From: G963664835 sp963664835
GTDB lineage: Bacteria; Chloroflexota; UBA6077; FW602-bin22; JBCLEL01
Assembly: GCA_963664835.2 (NCBI GenBank)
Contig: CAXXUG010000008.1
Location: forward strand, 124,001 to 188,000
Length of the DNA: 64,000 nt
Direction: 5' to 3'
Part shown: piece by piece, positions 55,979 to 64,000 of the stretch
Layout of the letters: the number at the start of each line of letters is the position of its first letter
Numbering within the stretch: the stretch's first letter is position 1
The notes under the pieces: generated by a model
What the model saw: only the letters and a program-made list of their open reading frames with translations
What the model was told of the DNA's origin: nothing
The model's database searches: none
Translations under genes and position numbers: made by a program

Positions 55979-57070
55979 TCAGCCGGCCGCTAGTGCGGGA
56001 CTCTGGGCGGCGCCCGGCTTGACGATCGAGTCGACCTTGGTGAACAAGAAGTGGTCGATGTAGTAATGCACCAGCAGAGATGACAGCACGACGATGTAGT
56101 AGACCTGCTCCAACCTGAGCGCTCCAGAGTCGCCGAATGCTCCGGTGAGCAACGCGATCGCGCCTATGACCGCGCCGGCCGCAACGGTCACACCCATGTT
56201 GAACAGGTAGAAGTATCGACTTCTTCCCTCGCCGGAGATCTTCTTGACCAATGAGTTGCCTATTTCACCATGCTGCTTGCGCAGCGCGTTCATATACCAG
56301 ATCAACGCCAAATACTGGAACGAGTGCCAGGTGTTCATCCCCTGGAAGGCAACTTCGATGTTCTCAACCGCCGGCACGAAAAAGGACACGATCGCCGTCA
56401 GCGATATCAGCAAGGTCTTAGGCACATTGACCCGGCGCTCCCTGACCTCTTTCACCGTTCGGGCGATGAAGAGGAACATCGCCACGCCAAACGCGATGCC
56501 CGCTAACCACACCAACAGATCCGTCCTGAAAATCTCCGGAATCAACATCGGGCGATTTTCGACTATGAACTCACCGCGAACCAACTTGTACATCGCGATC
56601 GGGTAAAGGCAGGTGAACACGACCCCATAGTCGACCAGGCGGGACCAGAGCGGCTCCGGATGGCCGCCCTTCTCCCGGTAGCAGTCGACGAAGAAGCTGA
56701 TCTGGTGTAGTACGTGCACCGACGCCCAGAAGAAAAACACCGTCAAGAGCAACGTCAGGTTCGCGACAGCGAGATAGATGACCGCGATGGGAATCAGGAA
56801 GGCGATGCCGGCATAAAGAGGATATCTGCGGCGGAAATTTGGTTCGAGGAAGCTGACCGTGTAGGTCGAGTACATATGGGGACCACCGACAACCAGCGCC
56901 ACCAACAGGTTGACGTACAAGACCGGCACGCCCAGCTGATAGAACATTATCAGGGGAACGGCGACCAAGGAAATGCTGAGGATGATGAACGTGAGATCCC
57001 AGCGTTGGTTGCGCAACCATGGGCCGGACTGGAGATTTGATTCTCTAGCTATTGCGGCTTCCAGCGCCAA
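55979..57070 (-). CDS. Multi-span membrane protein with conserved-looking His clusters
   Basis: A 363-residue protein with about eight to nine membrane spans. GGPHMYSTY, WASVHVLHQISFF, NTWHSFQYLALIWYMN and VHYYIDHFLFTK place several His residues inside or at the edge of spans, recalling membrane di-iron or Brp/Blh-like oxygenases, but I do not recognise the family. Function unknown. Confidence 0.7.
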   Translation of the reverse strand: MALEAAIARESNLQSGPWLRNQRWDLTFIILSISLVAVPLIMFYQLGVPVLYVNLLVALVVGGPHMYSTYTVSFLEPNFRRRYPLYAGIAFLIPIAVIYLAVANLTLLLTVFFFWASVHVLHQISFFVDCYREKGGHPEPLWSRLVDYGVVFTCLYPIAMYKLVRGEFIVENRPMLIPEIFRTDLLVWLAGIAFGVAMFLFIARTVKEVRERRVNVPKTLLISLTAIVSFFVPAVENIEVAFQGMNTWHSFQYLALIWYMNALRKQHGEIGNSLVKKISGEGRSRYFYLFNMGVTVAAGAVIGAIALLTGAFGDSGALRLEQVYYIVVLSSLLVHYYIDHFLFTKVDSIVKPGAAQSPALAAG

Positions 57071-57476
57071 TCCGCTACCTCCTCCAGCTACAGTTTGGTC
57101 AGCGATCCTATCCGAATCTCTGGGCTATACCGCTGACCCTTTGCTCCCGCCTAAGATGGTGCCCGTCCCTTCAACAAGCCTCTGCCGAGGAGAAATTACT
57201 CCCCCGGCGCGTTTAGCGAACTTAAAAAGAATAGTAGCACCGGCGCCAAAAGCTGACAATATTCTTCACCCATTTGTAAGCGTTCGGATCTAGAGTTACA
57301 TATACCGTAAGTGAATAATATCGCATTTTTGGCGGTATTCCACGGAAGAGGCAGTCTGATCGGCAAAGGTCAAGAACGGGTTGCAAGGTCGAGCCGCCAG
57401 AGGCGGAGTGAGATCCCCACTCGCAACTGAACCCTTCCAGTTCACTGTTCCGGATAGTCAACCTGGCCGTGTGCGT
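57071..57476. other. Intergenic, no gene supported
   Basis: AT-rich middle (57220-57330) with no convincing frame; presumably the divergent promoter region for the membrane protein gene. Confidence 0.4.
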
Positions 57477-57505
57477 TTGACGGCCGGCCGGGGCGAGCCT
57501 ACAAT
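57477..57505 (+). promoter_or_regulatory. Promoter of tRNA-Pro
   Basis: TTGACG (57477-57482), 17-base spacer, TACAAT (57500-57505); the tRNA begins 18 bases after the -10 box. Confidence 0.85.
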
Positions 57506-57523
57506 CTGTCTGCAATCCTGTGC

Positions 57524-57598
57524 CGGGGCGTGGCGCAGCCTGGTTAGCGCGCGTGGTTTGGGACCACGAGGTCCCCAGTTCAAATCTGGGCGCCCCGA
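57524..57598 (+). tRNA. tRNA-Pro (TGG)
   Basis: Acceptor CGGGGCG pairs with CGCCCCG (57591-57597), discriminator A at 57598. The D-arm GCGCAGCCTGGTTAGCGC, the anticodon stem CGTGG/CCACG with loop TTTGGGA (anticodon TGG) and the T-arm CCCAGTTCAAATCTGGG are all complete. CCA is not encoded (CCG follows). Confidence 0.97.
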
Positions 57599-57693
57599 CC
57601 GTCAGTCTTTTACGCAGCCTTCGATCTGTTCTGATTAATCTCGGAGGGCGAGCTAAACCTCACCGCCGGATGGATCGAGAAGTTCTTCGGAAA

Positions 57694-58605
57694 ATGTCAG
57701 AGCTAAACGTAGTCACCGGCGCATTCGGATACACCGGGAAGTACATTACGCGGCGACTGCTGTCCGACGGCAAGACCGTCAGGTCGCTTACCGGGCACTC
57801 CGGCCGCCACAACCCGTTCGGAGACCGTGTAAGCGTTGCCCCATTCAGCTTCGACGATCCGGACTCATTGACCAAGAGCCTCGAAGGCGCCGATGTGCTC
57901 TTCAACACCTACTGGATCCGCTTCGCTTACGGCGACTTGACCTTCAACCGGGCAGTCGAAAACACTAAGGTCCTGTTCCGCGCCGCCAAACAGGCCGGCG
58001 TCCGCCGGATTGTCCATGTCAGTATCACGAACGCCCAGTCCAGCTCTCCCCTGCCCTACTTCCGAGGAAAGGGGCTCCTGGAAGAGACGCTCAAGGATTC
58101 CGGCTTGTCCTACGCGATCATCCGGCCGGCCGTGATCTTCGGCGACGAAGACGTGCTGATAAACAACATCGCCTGGATATTGAGAAGGTTTCCCGTTTTT
58201 GCCATCCCCGGCTCCGGCGAGTATCGACTCCAACCTATCTTCGTGGAGGACATGGCCAAGCTGGTGGTCGAAGCCGCGCAGTCGGAGGAGAACATCACCA
58301 TCGACGCCATTGGGCCGGAAACCTACTCGTTTGACGAGCTCGTCAAGCTCATCGGCAATAAGACGGGCAGCCACGCAATGACCATCCACCTGAACGCGCA
58401 GTTGGCGCTATTCATGTCACGGCTGATCGGTCTTGTGGTCAACGACGTTGTTCTGACCCGAGACGAAGTTGTTGGGTTGATGGCCGATACGCTCGTTACC
58501 GAGTCCCAACCATCCGGAACGACCCGGCTGAGCGCCTGGCTGGAAGAGAACTCCTCCAAAGTAGGATCGCGGTACGCCTCCGAGCTCGGCCGGCATTACA
58601 GATAA
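57694..58605 (+). CDS. NAD(P)-binding NmrA/SDR-like protein
   Basis: About 303 residues: VVTGAFGYTGKYITRRLL is an atypical-SDR dinucleotide motif (GxFGxxG), followed by VRRIVHVSIT, YFRGKGLLEETLKDSGLSYAIIRPAVIFG (substrate-side motif Y..K) and PIFVEDMAKLVVEA. Similar to NmrA-like and complex-I-associated NDUFA9-like proteins. ATG 57694 taken because the fold starts there. Directly behind tRNA-Pro; not part of an operon. Confidence 0.88.
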   Translation: MSELNVVTGAFGYTGKYITRRLLSDGKTVRSLTGHSGRHNPFGDRVSVAPFSFDDPDSLTKSLEGADVLFNTYWIRFAYGDLTFNRAVENTKVLFRAAKQAGVRRIVHVSITNAQSSSPLPYFRGKGLLEETLKDSGLSYAIIRPAVIFGDEDVLINNIAWILRRFPVFAIPGSGEYRLQPIFVEDMAKLVVEAAQSEENITIDAIGPETYSFDELVKLIGNKTGSHAMTIHLNAQLALFMSRLIGLVVNDVVLTRDEVVGLMADTLVTESQPSGTTRLSAWLEENSSKVGSRYASELGRHYR

Positions 58606-58655
58606 CCCGGCCTCGGCCGGCGCCACAGTGCGCGACAGGCGCCCACCCTCATACT

Positions 58656-58925
58656 CTAACGAGTGGTGCGGATAGCTCGCACAGCCTCTTCGACCAGGAC
58701 TTCGGCGTCCTCAGGCGACATGTCCGCGCGTTCCGACGCGGCTCGGATCCGCGCAAAGAAGGCGCCGCGCCCACATTTCCATTGCTCATATACCCCAATG
58801 GGCACGACCGCCGCAACCGGTTCACCGTGTCGCTCGACGATGAAACGATCACCACGTACTAGGACATCTTGCAAGACCCTGCCAAAGCCGCGTCTCGCCA
58901 CAAAGGCAGCGATTCTTCGCTCCAT
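58656..58925 (-). CDS. Phd/YefM-type antitoxin, orphan
   Basis: An 89-residue protein: VARRGFGRVLQDVLVRGDRFIVERHGEPVAAVVPIGVYEQW is the Phd/YefM DNA-binding half; the acidic tail PEDAEVLVEEAVRAIR would bind a toxin. None is next to it: an enolase-superfamily gene lies upstream and the convergent NmrA-like gene downstream. Confidence 0.7.
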   Translation of the reverse strand: MERRIAAFVARRGFGRVLQDVLVRGDRFIVERHGEPVAAVVPIGVYEQWKCGRGAFFARIRAASERADMSPEDAEVLVEEAVRAIRTTR

Positions 58926-58990
58926 TGACGCAACACCCTATAGTTCTAGAATCCGGCTTACGCTCGGTGCATCCCGAGCCAGCCGGCGAA

Positions 58991-60115
58991 TCAGGACGTC
59001 TGGCTGGGCAGCCTCAGCAGCTCTTTCAGCCGGTCCTCGTCGATTTGCAGACCAAGGCCCGGCCGATCCGACATCACTATCTTGCCATCCCTCATCTCCG
59101 GCGGAGCGAAGACACGCGCTCCCCCGGTGTAAGGCCCGGCCCGTGATTCGCCGCGCCAATGCAATCCGGTCTGGACCTCCTCCGTAGGGCCGGACTCGAC
59201 GATGAGCCCATGGGGCATAGAGGCGACCAGGTGGCTGCCGACTAGGGCACTGCCGTGCGGCGCCATACGCAGATTGTGGGCCTGGGCGTAGGCGGCAATC
59301 TTCCGCCACTCAGTGATGCCACCGCAGTTGAACGCATCCGCCTGAATTATGTCAGCTCCGTGGGCGTCGATCAGGTTTCGGAACGCGTGCCGGCCCTGGA
59401 GGTTCTCACCCGTGGCGGTCGGCATGTTGATCGCCATCGTCACCTCCGCGTTTGCCCTGGGATGCTGAGACTCGACCGGCTCCTCCAGCCAGTAGGGTTC
59501 GTACTCCTCGATCCGGCGGGCGAACTGAATCGCTTCGGTAACGGTCCAACCGTGGTTGGCGTCGACGAGTAGGTCCACGTCTGGCCCAATCGCCTCCCGC
59601 ACGGCTTTCACCCGGGCCACGTCCTCCTTGAACGGCGCGCCGGCCACCTTCATCTTTACGGCATTGAACCCCATCTCGACGTACTCGACCATCTCCTCTT
59701 GCAGATCGTCGATCGTCTTACCTTCGGAGTACAGACCGCCGGCGCAGTATACCGGCACCACCGGCTGCGCTCCGCCAAGCAATCGCCAGACCGGTTGGTT
59801 CAGTATCTTGCCGATCAGGTCCCAGATCGCGATATCGATCTTCGCCGTATCGAGAATCCTGTAGGGAAGGCGGGGCTGCAACAGGGCCCAGATCCGCTCG
59901 TAATCGAGTGGATTCTGACCGACTATGTGTGGCTTCAGCGTCTTTTCGACCACCCGAGGATTGGCATAGACCGGACATATTCCGGTTATTCCCTCGTCGG
60001 TGAAAACCTCAACAATTCCGAAGAACGACCGGTACGACTTAACCGTCGCGTCGTGAGACAGCTTCTCCACCGGCCCCATATCGATGTTGGTAGCCTTGAC
60101 GTCAACAATCTTCAC
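58991..60115 (-). CDS. Mandelate racemase/muconate lactonizing enzyme family protein
   Basis: Enolase-superfamily enzyme, 374 residues; abstracts a proton next to a carboxylate. AVKMKVAGAPF carries the KxK base, DLLVDANHGWT and YWLEEPVESQ and TATGENLQG carry the three metal ligands (about 195, 221, 245), and RMAPHGSALVGSHL gives the His of the His-Asp dyad. Probably a sugar-acid dehydratase. In SAR202 genomes this family is highly expanded. A Gfo/Idh/MocA oxidoreductase is the next gene upstream on the same strand, suggesting one catabolic unit. Confidence 0.9.
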   Translation of the reverse strand: MKIVDVKATNIDMGPVEKLSHDATVKSYRSFFGIVEVFTDEGITGICPVYANPRVVEKTLKPHIVGQNPLDYERIWALLQPRLPYRILDTAKIDIAIWDLIGKILNQPVWRLLGGAQPVVPVYCAGGLYSEGKTIDDLQEEMVEYVEMGFNAVKMKVAGAPFKEDVARVKAVREAIGPDVDLLVDANHGWTVTEAIQFARRIEEYEPYWLEEPVESQHPRANAEVTMAINMPTATGENLQGRHAFRNLIDAHGADIIQADAFNCGGITEWRKIAAYAQAHNLRMAPHGSALVGSHLVASMPHGLIVESGPTEEVQTGLHWRGESRAGPYTGGARVFAPPEMRDGKIVMSDRPGLGLQIDEDRLKELLRLPSQTS

Positions 60116-60212
60116 CTATGGTTCCTCCTCGTTAGATCTGACTCGTACACGCTGTTAAGGGTATAGATGGGATATCGTTCGAATCGACAAGCCTAAACCG
60201 CCGGCCACTCTC

Positions 60213-61253
60213 TCAACGAGAGGCCTTCTCCGCGCTCTCTATCACGGCTGCCACGTCGACCGGTCGACCGCAGTCGGCCGACTCCAGGGCAGCGAGGCTG
60301 ACCGCCATGTTTTTGATTCCATTGCGGTAGTCCGAACGAATCAGGCTGTCGTCCCCGCTCCGGACTGCCTCTATAAATGCGACGTCCTGGGGCATGTGAA
60401 TCCCGTCAGGCAGGGCCGGCCGGTACTCGTCTGTTCTCTCCGGGCGAATCGTGCGCAACGAATTCGCATCGTACTCGAAGATTCCCTTGTCGGTCATCAC
60501 TCGCACACCCCACCAGTATCCGGTCGGAGTGACGTGCCCGTCTCCGACCAGTCCCAGCACGCCATTCTCGAACTCCAACACCACCGCATCAACGTCCGAA
60601 GTTGAGTACCCAGGAATATTGCTGTGGTCCAACCGCGTCGCCTGCCGGCAGTACACCGAGCGGATCTCGCCAATAAAGAAGCGGCACAGATCGAAGATGT
60701 GGGTCGTGTGCTCGAAAATCTGGCCTCCTCCAAGCTCGCGATTGAAAAGCCAGCTATGGTACGGCGTGAGGTTGTGCCCGCTCGGTTGGGACCAGAATGC
60801 GAAACCCATAACCAGGCCCACAGTCGATTCCGCGATCTCGTTTCGAGCGACTGCGGCCTGCGGCAGGTAGCGATTGTGGAACCCGGCCGCATGTAGAACT
60901 CCAGTCTCGCTGATCTGGCGCTCGATCTCCAGCGCCTTCGCCAGGGATCGATGCACCGGCTTCTCCAGCAGAAACGGGATGCCTCGTTGTGCGGCCAGGA
61001 CCTCGTGGTCAGTGTGTGTGTGCGGTGGGATTGCTATGAACAGAGCATCTACACCGGAGTGTTCGATCAGGTCGTGATAGTCCTCGAATGGCCGGCAATG
61101 CTTTCCCACCCGGCCGGCGAAGTCGCTCGCCCTCGACGGATTGATATCCCACAAAGCGGTCACCGACACATCCGGCATCTTTACAAGATTGTCCAGGTGG
61201 CCGGTACCCATGATGCCCAGGCCCATGACCCCGACACTTATTTCAGAAGGCAT
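60213..61253 (-). CDS. Gfo/Idh/MocA-family oxidoreductase
   Basis: A 346-residue NAD(P)-dependent sugar dehydrogenase-like protein. VGVMGLGIMGTGHLDNL is the nucleotide motif, PFLLEKPVHRSLAKA gives the EKP motif with catalytic Lys, and GGGQIFEHTTHIFDLCRF gives the D..H motif. Likely oxidises a sugar or inositol in the same pathway as the neighbouring racemase-family enzyme (97 bases downstream). Confidence 0.92.
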   Translation of the reverse strand: MPSEISVGVMGLGIMGTGHLDNLVKMPDVSVTALWDINPSRASDFAGRVGKHCRPFEDYHDLIEHSGVDALFIAIPPHTHTDHEVLAAQRGIPFLLEKPVHRSLAKALEIERQISETGVLHAAGFHNRYLPQAAVARNEIAESTVGLVMGFAFWSQPSGHNLTPYHSWLFNRELGGGQIFEHTTHIFDLCRFFIGEIRSVYCRQATRLDHSNIPGYSTSDVDAVVLEFENGVLGLVGDGHVTPTGYWWGVRVMTDKGIFEYDANSLRTIRPERTDEYRPALPDGIHMPQDVAFIEAVRSGDDSLIRSDYRNGIKNMAVSLAALESADCGRPVDVAAVIESAEKASR

Positions 61254-61350
61254 CTTCCTCCTCGAAGCCAGAAATTCGACACCGCCGAATTATCACCAAC
61301 TATGGCGGCCGGTGCAAACTGAACCGATGCGTTGTGGGCGCGTACGCCCC

Positions 61351-61749
61351 CTACTCTCTGGCATCCAACCTGCTGATAGACCCAGACCAGTCGAGTATTC
61401 GCTGATCTGCCGTCACGAGTTGGTGGCCTTCCAAGGCAGTGGCAATGATAATGCGATCGGCCGGGTCGCCGTGCACGTCCGGCAGCGAGCCGGCTCTAAT
61501 TGCGATCTCGCCATCGACCGGGATCTCGATCACACCTTGTTCCAGCAGTTCGCGGCGCCATTGGGCCACGTCCCCATGTAATCTGAGCCTGCCTTTCTCC
61601 TTGAGCATCGCAACTTCCCAAAACGAAATTGCCGAGACTCCCACTTGGTCGTCTTGCCACGCCCGCTCTATTTGGTGCCGCGCGCCAGGACCCAGCCTGG
61701 AGCTGCCTAGTCTCAACCATAACAACGCCTGGGTGTCCAAAAGAATCAA
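61351..61749 (-). CDS. VapC-type PIN toxin
   Basis: About 132 residues: LILLDTQALLWLRLG (first Asp), VSAISFWEVAML (Glu), DVHGDPADRIIIATALEGHQLVTADQRIL (later Asp pair). TTG 61749 overlaps the antitoxin stop by 4 bases (TTGA), which sets the start. It is the only intact toxin in the local group of three related TA units. Confidence 0.9.
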   Translation of the reverse strand: MILLDTQALLWLRLGSSRLGPGARHQIERAWQDDQVGVSAISFWEVAMLKEKGRLRLHGDVAQWRRELLEQGVIEIPVDGEIAIRAGSLPDVHGDPADRIIIATALEGHQLVTADQRILDWSGSISRLDARE

Positions 61750-62027
61750 GTGAGGGCACCCCAATTGTTGCCAGTCTCGGCGTCCCACTCGACATCGATT
61801 GGCTCACCTATGTCGCCAAGAATCTCAATTCTCTCCCGGTCAACGCCGAAAAGCGTTCGTGGCTTCTTCCTGTAGGGTGCCAACCTAGACACCGGCCGGC
61901 CGCGCTTTGTAATGACAATCTCCTCGCCGCTTTCGGCGACCTCGTCCATCAGCTTGAGGCATCTGGCCTTGAACTCCGACGCCTTGATCGTCCGAATGCC
62001 GGTCTCTTTGTCCCGGTCTGCCGCCAT
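61746..62027 (-). CDS. Phd/YefM-type antitoxin, copy 1 of 3
   Basis: About 93 residues. GIRTIKASEFKARCLKLMDEVAESGEEIVITKRGRPVSRLAPYR is the Phd core; ILGDIGEPIDVEWDAE is the toxin-binding tail. ATG 62027 is chosen because GGAGC lies before it and it matches the starts of copies 2 and 3. Pairs with the PIN toxin at 61351. Confidence 0.9.
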   Translation of the reverse strand: MAADRDKETGIRTIKASEFKARCLKLMDEVAESGEEIVITKRGRPVSRLAPYRKKPRTLFGVDRERIEILGDIGEPIDVEWDAETGNNWGALT

Positions 62028-62140
62028 TATGCGCTCCTGCATCGCTTCATGACCGCTATATTGGCATAATCATGATTATGGTCATATTCGCCGAGTCGAT
62101 TGCGTTAATCGCAACTCCACCGACGGCGCCTCCAGCCTCA

Positions 62141-62176
62141 CTACAACAGAACGCGCGTATCGAGGAATATTAAAAC
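62141..62176 (-). pseudogene. Stub of a VapC toxin behind antitoxin copy 2
   Basis: In the frame expected for the toxin, VLIFLDTRVLL is followed at once by TAG, where copy 1 has LLWLRLG. The next bases still resemble copy 1 with small gaps but no frame stays open. The toxin is dead. Confidence 0.6.
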
Positions 62177-62448
62177 AGGTCTTCCGCCTTGTTGGGTTTC
62201 TCCAACCATTCCCTCGGCATGGGAGATACGATGTCGCCAATGATCCGGATCTTGTCCCTGTGTCGACCAAATGGCATCTTCGGCTTCTCCCGGTACGGCG
62301 CCAATTTCGAGACCGGCCGGCCGCGCTTCGTGATGACGATCTCCTCCCCGCTTTCGGCGACCTCGTCCATCAGCTTGAGGCACCTGGCCTTGAACTCCGA
62401 TGCCTTGATCGTCCGAACGCCGGCCACTTCGCCCCCATCTGCCGACAT
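62170..62448 (-). CDS. Phd/YefM-type antitoxin, copy 2 of 3, orphan
   Basis: A 92-residue protein with the core VRTIKASEFKARCLKLMDEVAESGEEIVITKRGRPVSKLAPYR, almost identical to copy 1. Its tail (GRHRDKIRIIGDIVSPMP) differs. Followed only by the toxin stub at 62141-62176. Confidence 0.82.
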   Translation of the reverse strand: MSADGGEVAGVRTIKASEFKARCLKLMDEVAESGEEIVITKRGRPVSKLAPYREKPKMPFGRHRDKIRIIGDIVSPMPREWLEKPNKAEDLF

Positions 62449-62546
62449 AGCGCGCTCCCTGCGTTGTTAGATAACCGCAATTGTAACATGGTCATAACCA
62501 TGGTCTTATGCGCCCGCTTCATTGCGTTTATCCCTGTTAGGAAAGC

Positions 62547-62817
62547 ACGGCCCGCACTCCGATCCGGTATGTGCATCCAAAAAACCATGATGCCGGTTCT
62601 AGACCGGCGAAACGTGCCGGATTGTAGACCGATGGTCGAGTGCGGAACAGAAAAATGTAGCGCGGTCGAAGACTACGCGAGGCGAGGGGCTCGTCCCCCG
62701 CTCCCGGCAGTCCGGCAGTCCGGCAACCAACCCTAGTCCCGATCCACAGTGGAGAAGACCCGCCAACCGGCGCCCCGGTTTTTGTACCTTGGCGTGCCGG
62801 CGCAAGCCGGGATGAGC
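62547..62817 (+). repeat. Dispersed intergenic repeat, copy B
   Basis: Same block order as 41950-42187: CACTCCGATCCGG, ATGCCGGTTCTAGACCGGCGAAAC, GGATTGTAGACCG, AAAATGTAGCGCGG, GGGGCTCGTCCCCCGCTCC and CTTGGCGTGCCGGCGCAAGC..GGGATGAGC, with an extra segment in the middle. It ends about 10 bases from the 3' end of antitoxin copy 3, exactly where its toxin should begin. Confidence 0.75.
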
Positions 62818-62827
62818 AATTCCTACA

Positions 62828-63106
62828 TCAAAACAGGCCGTCCGCCTTGGTCGGTTTCTCAAACCATTCCGCCGGCATGGGAGAAACAATGTCGCCAAGG
62901 ATCCGGATCTTGTCCCGATGGCGACCAAAGGGCATCTTGGGCCTCTTACGATAGGGCGCCAGCTTAGACACCGGCCGGCCATGCTTCGTAATGACGATCT
63001 CCTCGCCGCTCTTGGCGACCTCGTCAATGAGCTTCAGGCACCTGGCATTGAACTCCGACGCCTTGATCGTCCAGATGCTGGTTGCCTTGTCCCCGTCTGC
63101 CGGCAT
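62828..63106 (-). CDS. Phd/YefM-type antitoxin, copy 3 of 3, orphan
   Basis: A 92-residue protein: IWTIKASEFNARCLKLIDEVAKSGEEIVITKHGRPVSKLAPYR, tail close to copy 2. In the toxin frame only VLM and a TAG follow before repeat copy B begins, so the toxin has been removed. Confidence 0.82.
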   Translation of the reverse strand: MPADGDKATSIWTIKASEFNARCLKLIDEVAKSGEEIVITKHGRPVSKLAPYRKRPKMPFGRHRDKIRILGDIVSPMPAEWFEKPTKADGLF

Positions 63107-63405
63107 GGCGCTCTCCCTGAGTTGCTCGATGATTGGAATTGTAGCGTGCTCCTATCCTTGGTCTCATTCTTGTGGGCCACTTGTTGTGTGGAGCTCCACG
63201 ACTCTATGCGCCGCCGGCCTGAAGTATACTTTCCACGCTGATGGCCCCGCCCGAAACTCGGGGTGACATCCGCGACTCCGGCGGATCAAGGCCCTCGAGT
63301 GAACGCGGCAACGCTGGATCAGATTCGCTCCGGCGTTATCCGCATCCTTGATCTGGGCGATCCTGAACGACCGGCTACTCGAGGAGGATCCGCACGACGA
63401 ACACT

Positions 63406-64000
63406 CTGACAGCGAGTAACCGAAGCCCCTACCTGTCGGTCGCCGGCCTATCCGCGCTCTTACTGACCTTGCTCTTGACGATCCTGCTCGCCCAGGGATG
63501 CAGCGGCGAGGAGGCACGCGATCCAAGCGCGACGGTCCAGGCAACGGCCTCCCCTTCCGCTACGTCAACTCAAACCCCGACTCCCGACGCGGTTGCTACG
63601 GGCGAGGACACGGCGCCGACCACAACAAACCAGGCCTCGCCTTCCCCGTGGTCCACCCGCGCAGACACACCGACTCCCGATGCAACCCCCACGGAGGAAG
63701 CGCCATCACCAACTGCGACTCGGGAAATGGCGCCTTCGCCGTCGCCCGTCCCGCTCGACCCACCGTACTTCGATGCAAGAGACGACTTCGAGATAAGTCC
63801 CCCGTTCGGTTGGGCGATCAACGAGAGCGGAGCGCTCGGAGCGAGCATAATCTTCCAGAGTACAACACCCGATCTTCATGAGGAAAAACCCTTCACCGCC
63901 AGCATCAACGTTGTCGTCGTGCAGGCGCAGGGCGATGCGCTGGATGAAATATTCGCGGCTTCCAAGGAGCAGATGGCCCGAACTTTCGCCGACTTTAGTT
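63406..64000 (+). CDS. Lipoprotein with Thr/Pro-rich linker (3' partial)
   Basis: The frame 63406-64000 is open to the window end. LLLTLLLTILLAQGC (Cys at 63499-63501) is a lipobox, followed by a long Thr/Pro/Ala-rich linker and then a folded part from about FDARDDFEISPPFGWAINE. No ATG, GTG or TTG stands at the right place: CTG 63406 is the best start, but AGGAGG (63382-63387) is too far away, and stop TGA 63364-63366 closes the frame upstream. Start uncertain. The 300 bases before it hold no supported gene. Confidence 0.6.
   Translation, partial: MTASNRSPYLSVAGLSALLLTLLLTILLAQGCSGEEARDPSATVQATASPSATSTQTPTPDAVATGEDTAPTTTNQASPSPWSTRADTPTPDATPTEEAPSPTATREMAPSPSPVPLDPPYFDARDDFEISPPFGWAINESGALGASIIFQSTTPDLHEEKPFTASINVVVVQAQGDALDEIFAASKEQMARTFADFS

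Noticed and set aside
1..64000. CRISPR arrays, prophage, insertion sequences, integrases
   Set aside because: No regularly spaced repeats, transposase, integrase or phage structural genes were seen. The holin-family protein at 51.6 kb is the housekeeping YvlD type.

Overview
The window looks like a chromosomal stretch of a Chloroflexota bacterium, most likely the SAR202/Dehalococcoidia side of the phylum. That placement is an inference from gene content: an Anbu-proteasome/ATP-grasp/alpha-E/transglutaminase cluster, enolase-superfamily, Gfo/Idh/MocA and HpaI-type catabolic enzymes, TTG and GTG starts, and a GC-rich genome saturated with the hexamer GCCGGC. No rRNA or phylogenetic marker was compared. 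Both ends are cut: an AddA-like helicase-nuclease on the left and a lipoprotein on the right.

Layout. 0-3.7 kb: AddA-like C-terminus, a small membrane protein and tmRNA. 3.9-11.9 kb: a defence-type island with an m4C/m6A methyltransferase, a frameshifted XcyI-like restriction enzyme and a second, decayed copy of that enzyme's C-terminus. The island also holds a class III nucleotidyl-cyclase-like protein, an ankyrin protein, a membrane protein and an XRE-ImmA/PIN pair. 12-16.3 kb: an aldo/keto reductase, then toxin-antitoxin (TA) genes and remnants, including Fic, DUF433 and VapBC. 16.3-21.9 kb: two paralogous HExxH proteases and a lipoprotein peroxiredoxin whose peroxidatic cysteine codon is an in-frame TGA, with a bacterial SECIS-like hairpin behind it (probable selenoprotein). 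22-25 kb: three more TA loci around a lone hisG. 25-30.5 kb: a ferritin-like protein and the Anbu cluster. 30.5-38.8 kb: DUF4411/XRE-ImmA TA, HpaI aldolase, retropepsin/DUF5678 pair, glutamate dehydrogenase, a UroD-like protein and a lexA-sigma factor operon. 39-45 kb: GNAT, glycosyltransferase, moaC and a YfhO-like giant membrane protein. 45.4-47.3 kb: an orphan DUF4411 toxin and a probable PanAT pair. 47.7-55.9 kb: dnaE with a hairpin over its ribosome binding site, YvlD, YvcK, CYTH-CHAD and ParA. 56-61.3 kb: a membrane protein, tRNA-Pro and sugar-acid type oxidoreductases. 61.3-63.1 kb: three tandem copies of one antitoxin gene, only one with an intact toxin.

Themes. About fifteen TA loci or remnants lie in 64 kb, many broken. 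Several genes carry single-base frameshifts. Those in runs of C or G (ATP-grasp, CYTH-CHAD) may be sequencing errors; others may be real decay. Genes lacking GCCGGC (cyclase-like protein, membrane protein at 9.3-10.1 kb, PanAT) are probable imports. The best candidates for something new are the selenoprotein, the orphan cyclase-like protein in the defence island, and the PanAT pair with a membrane toxin.
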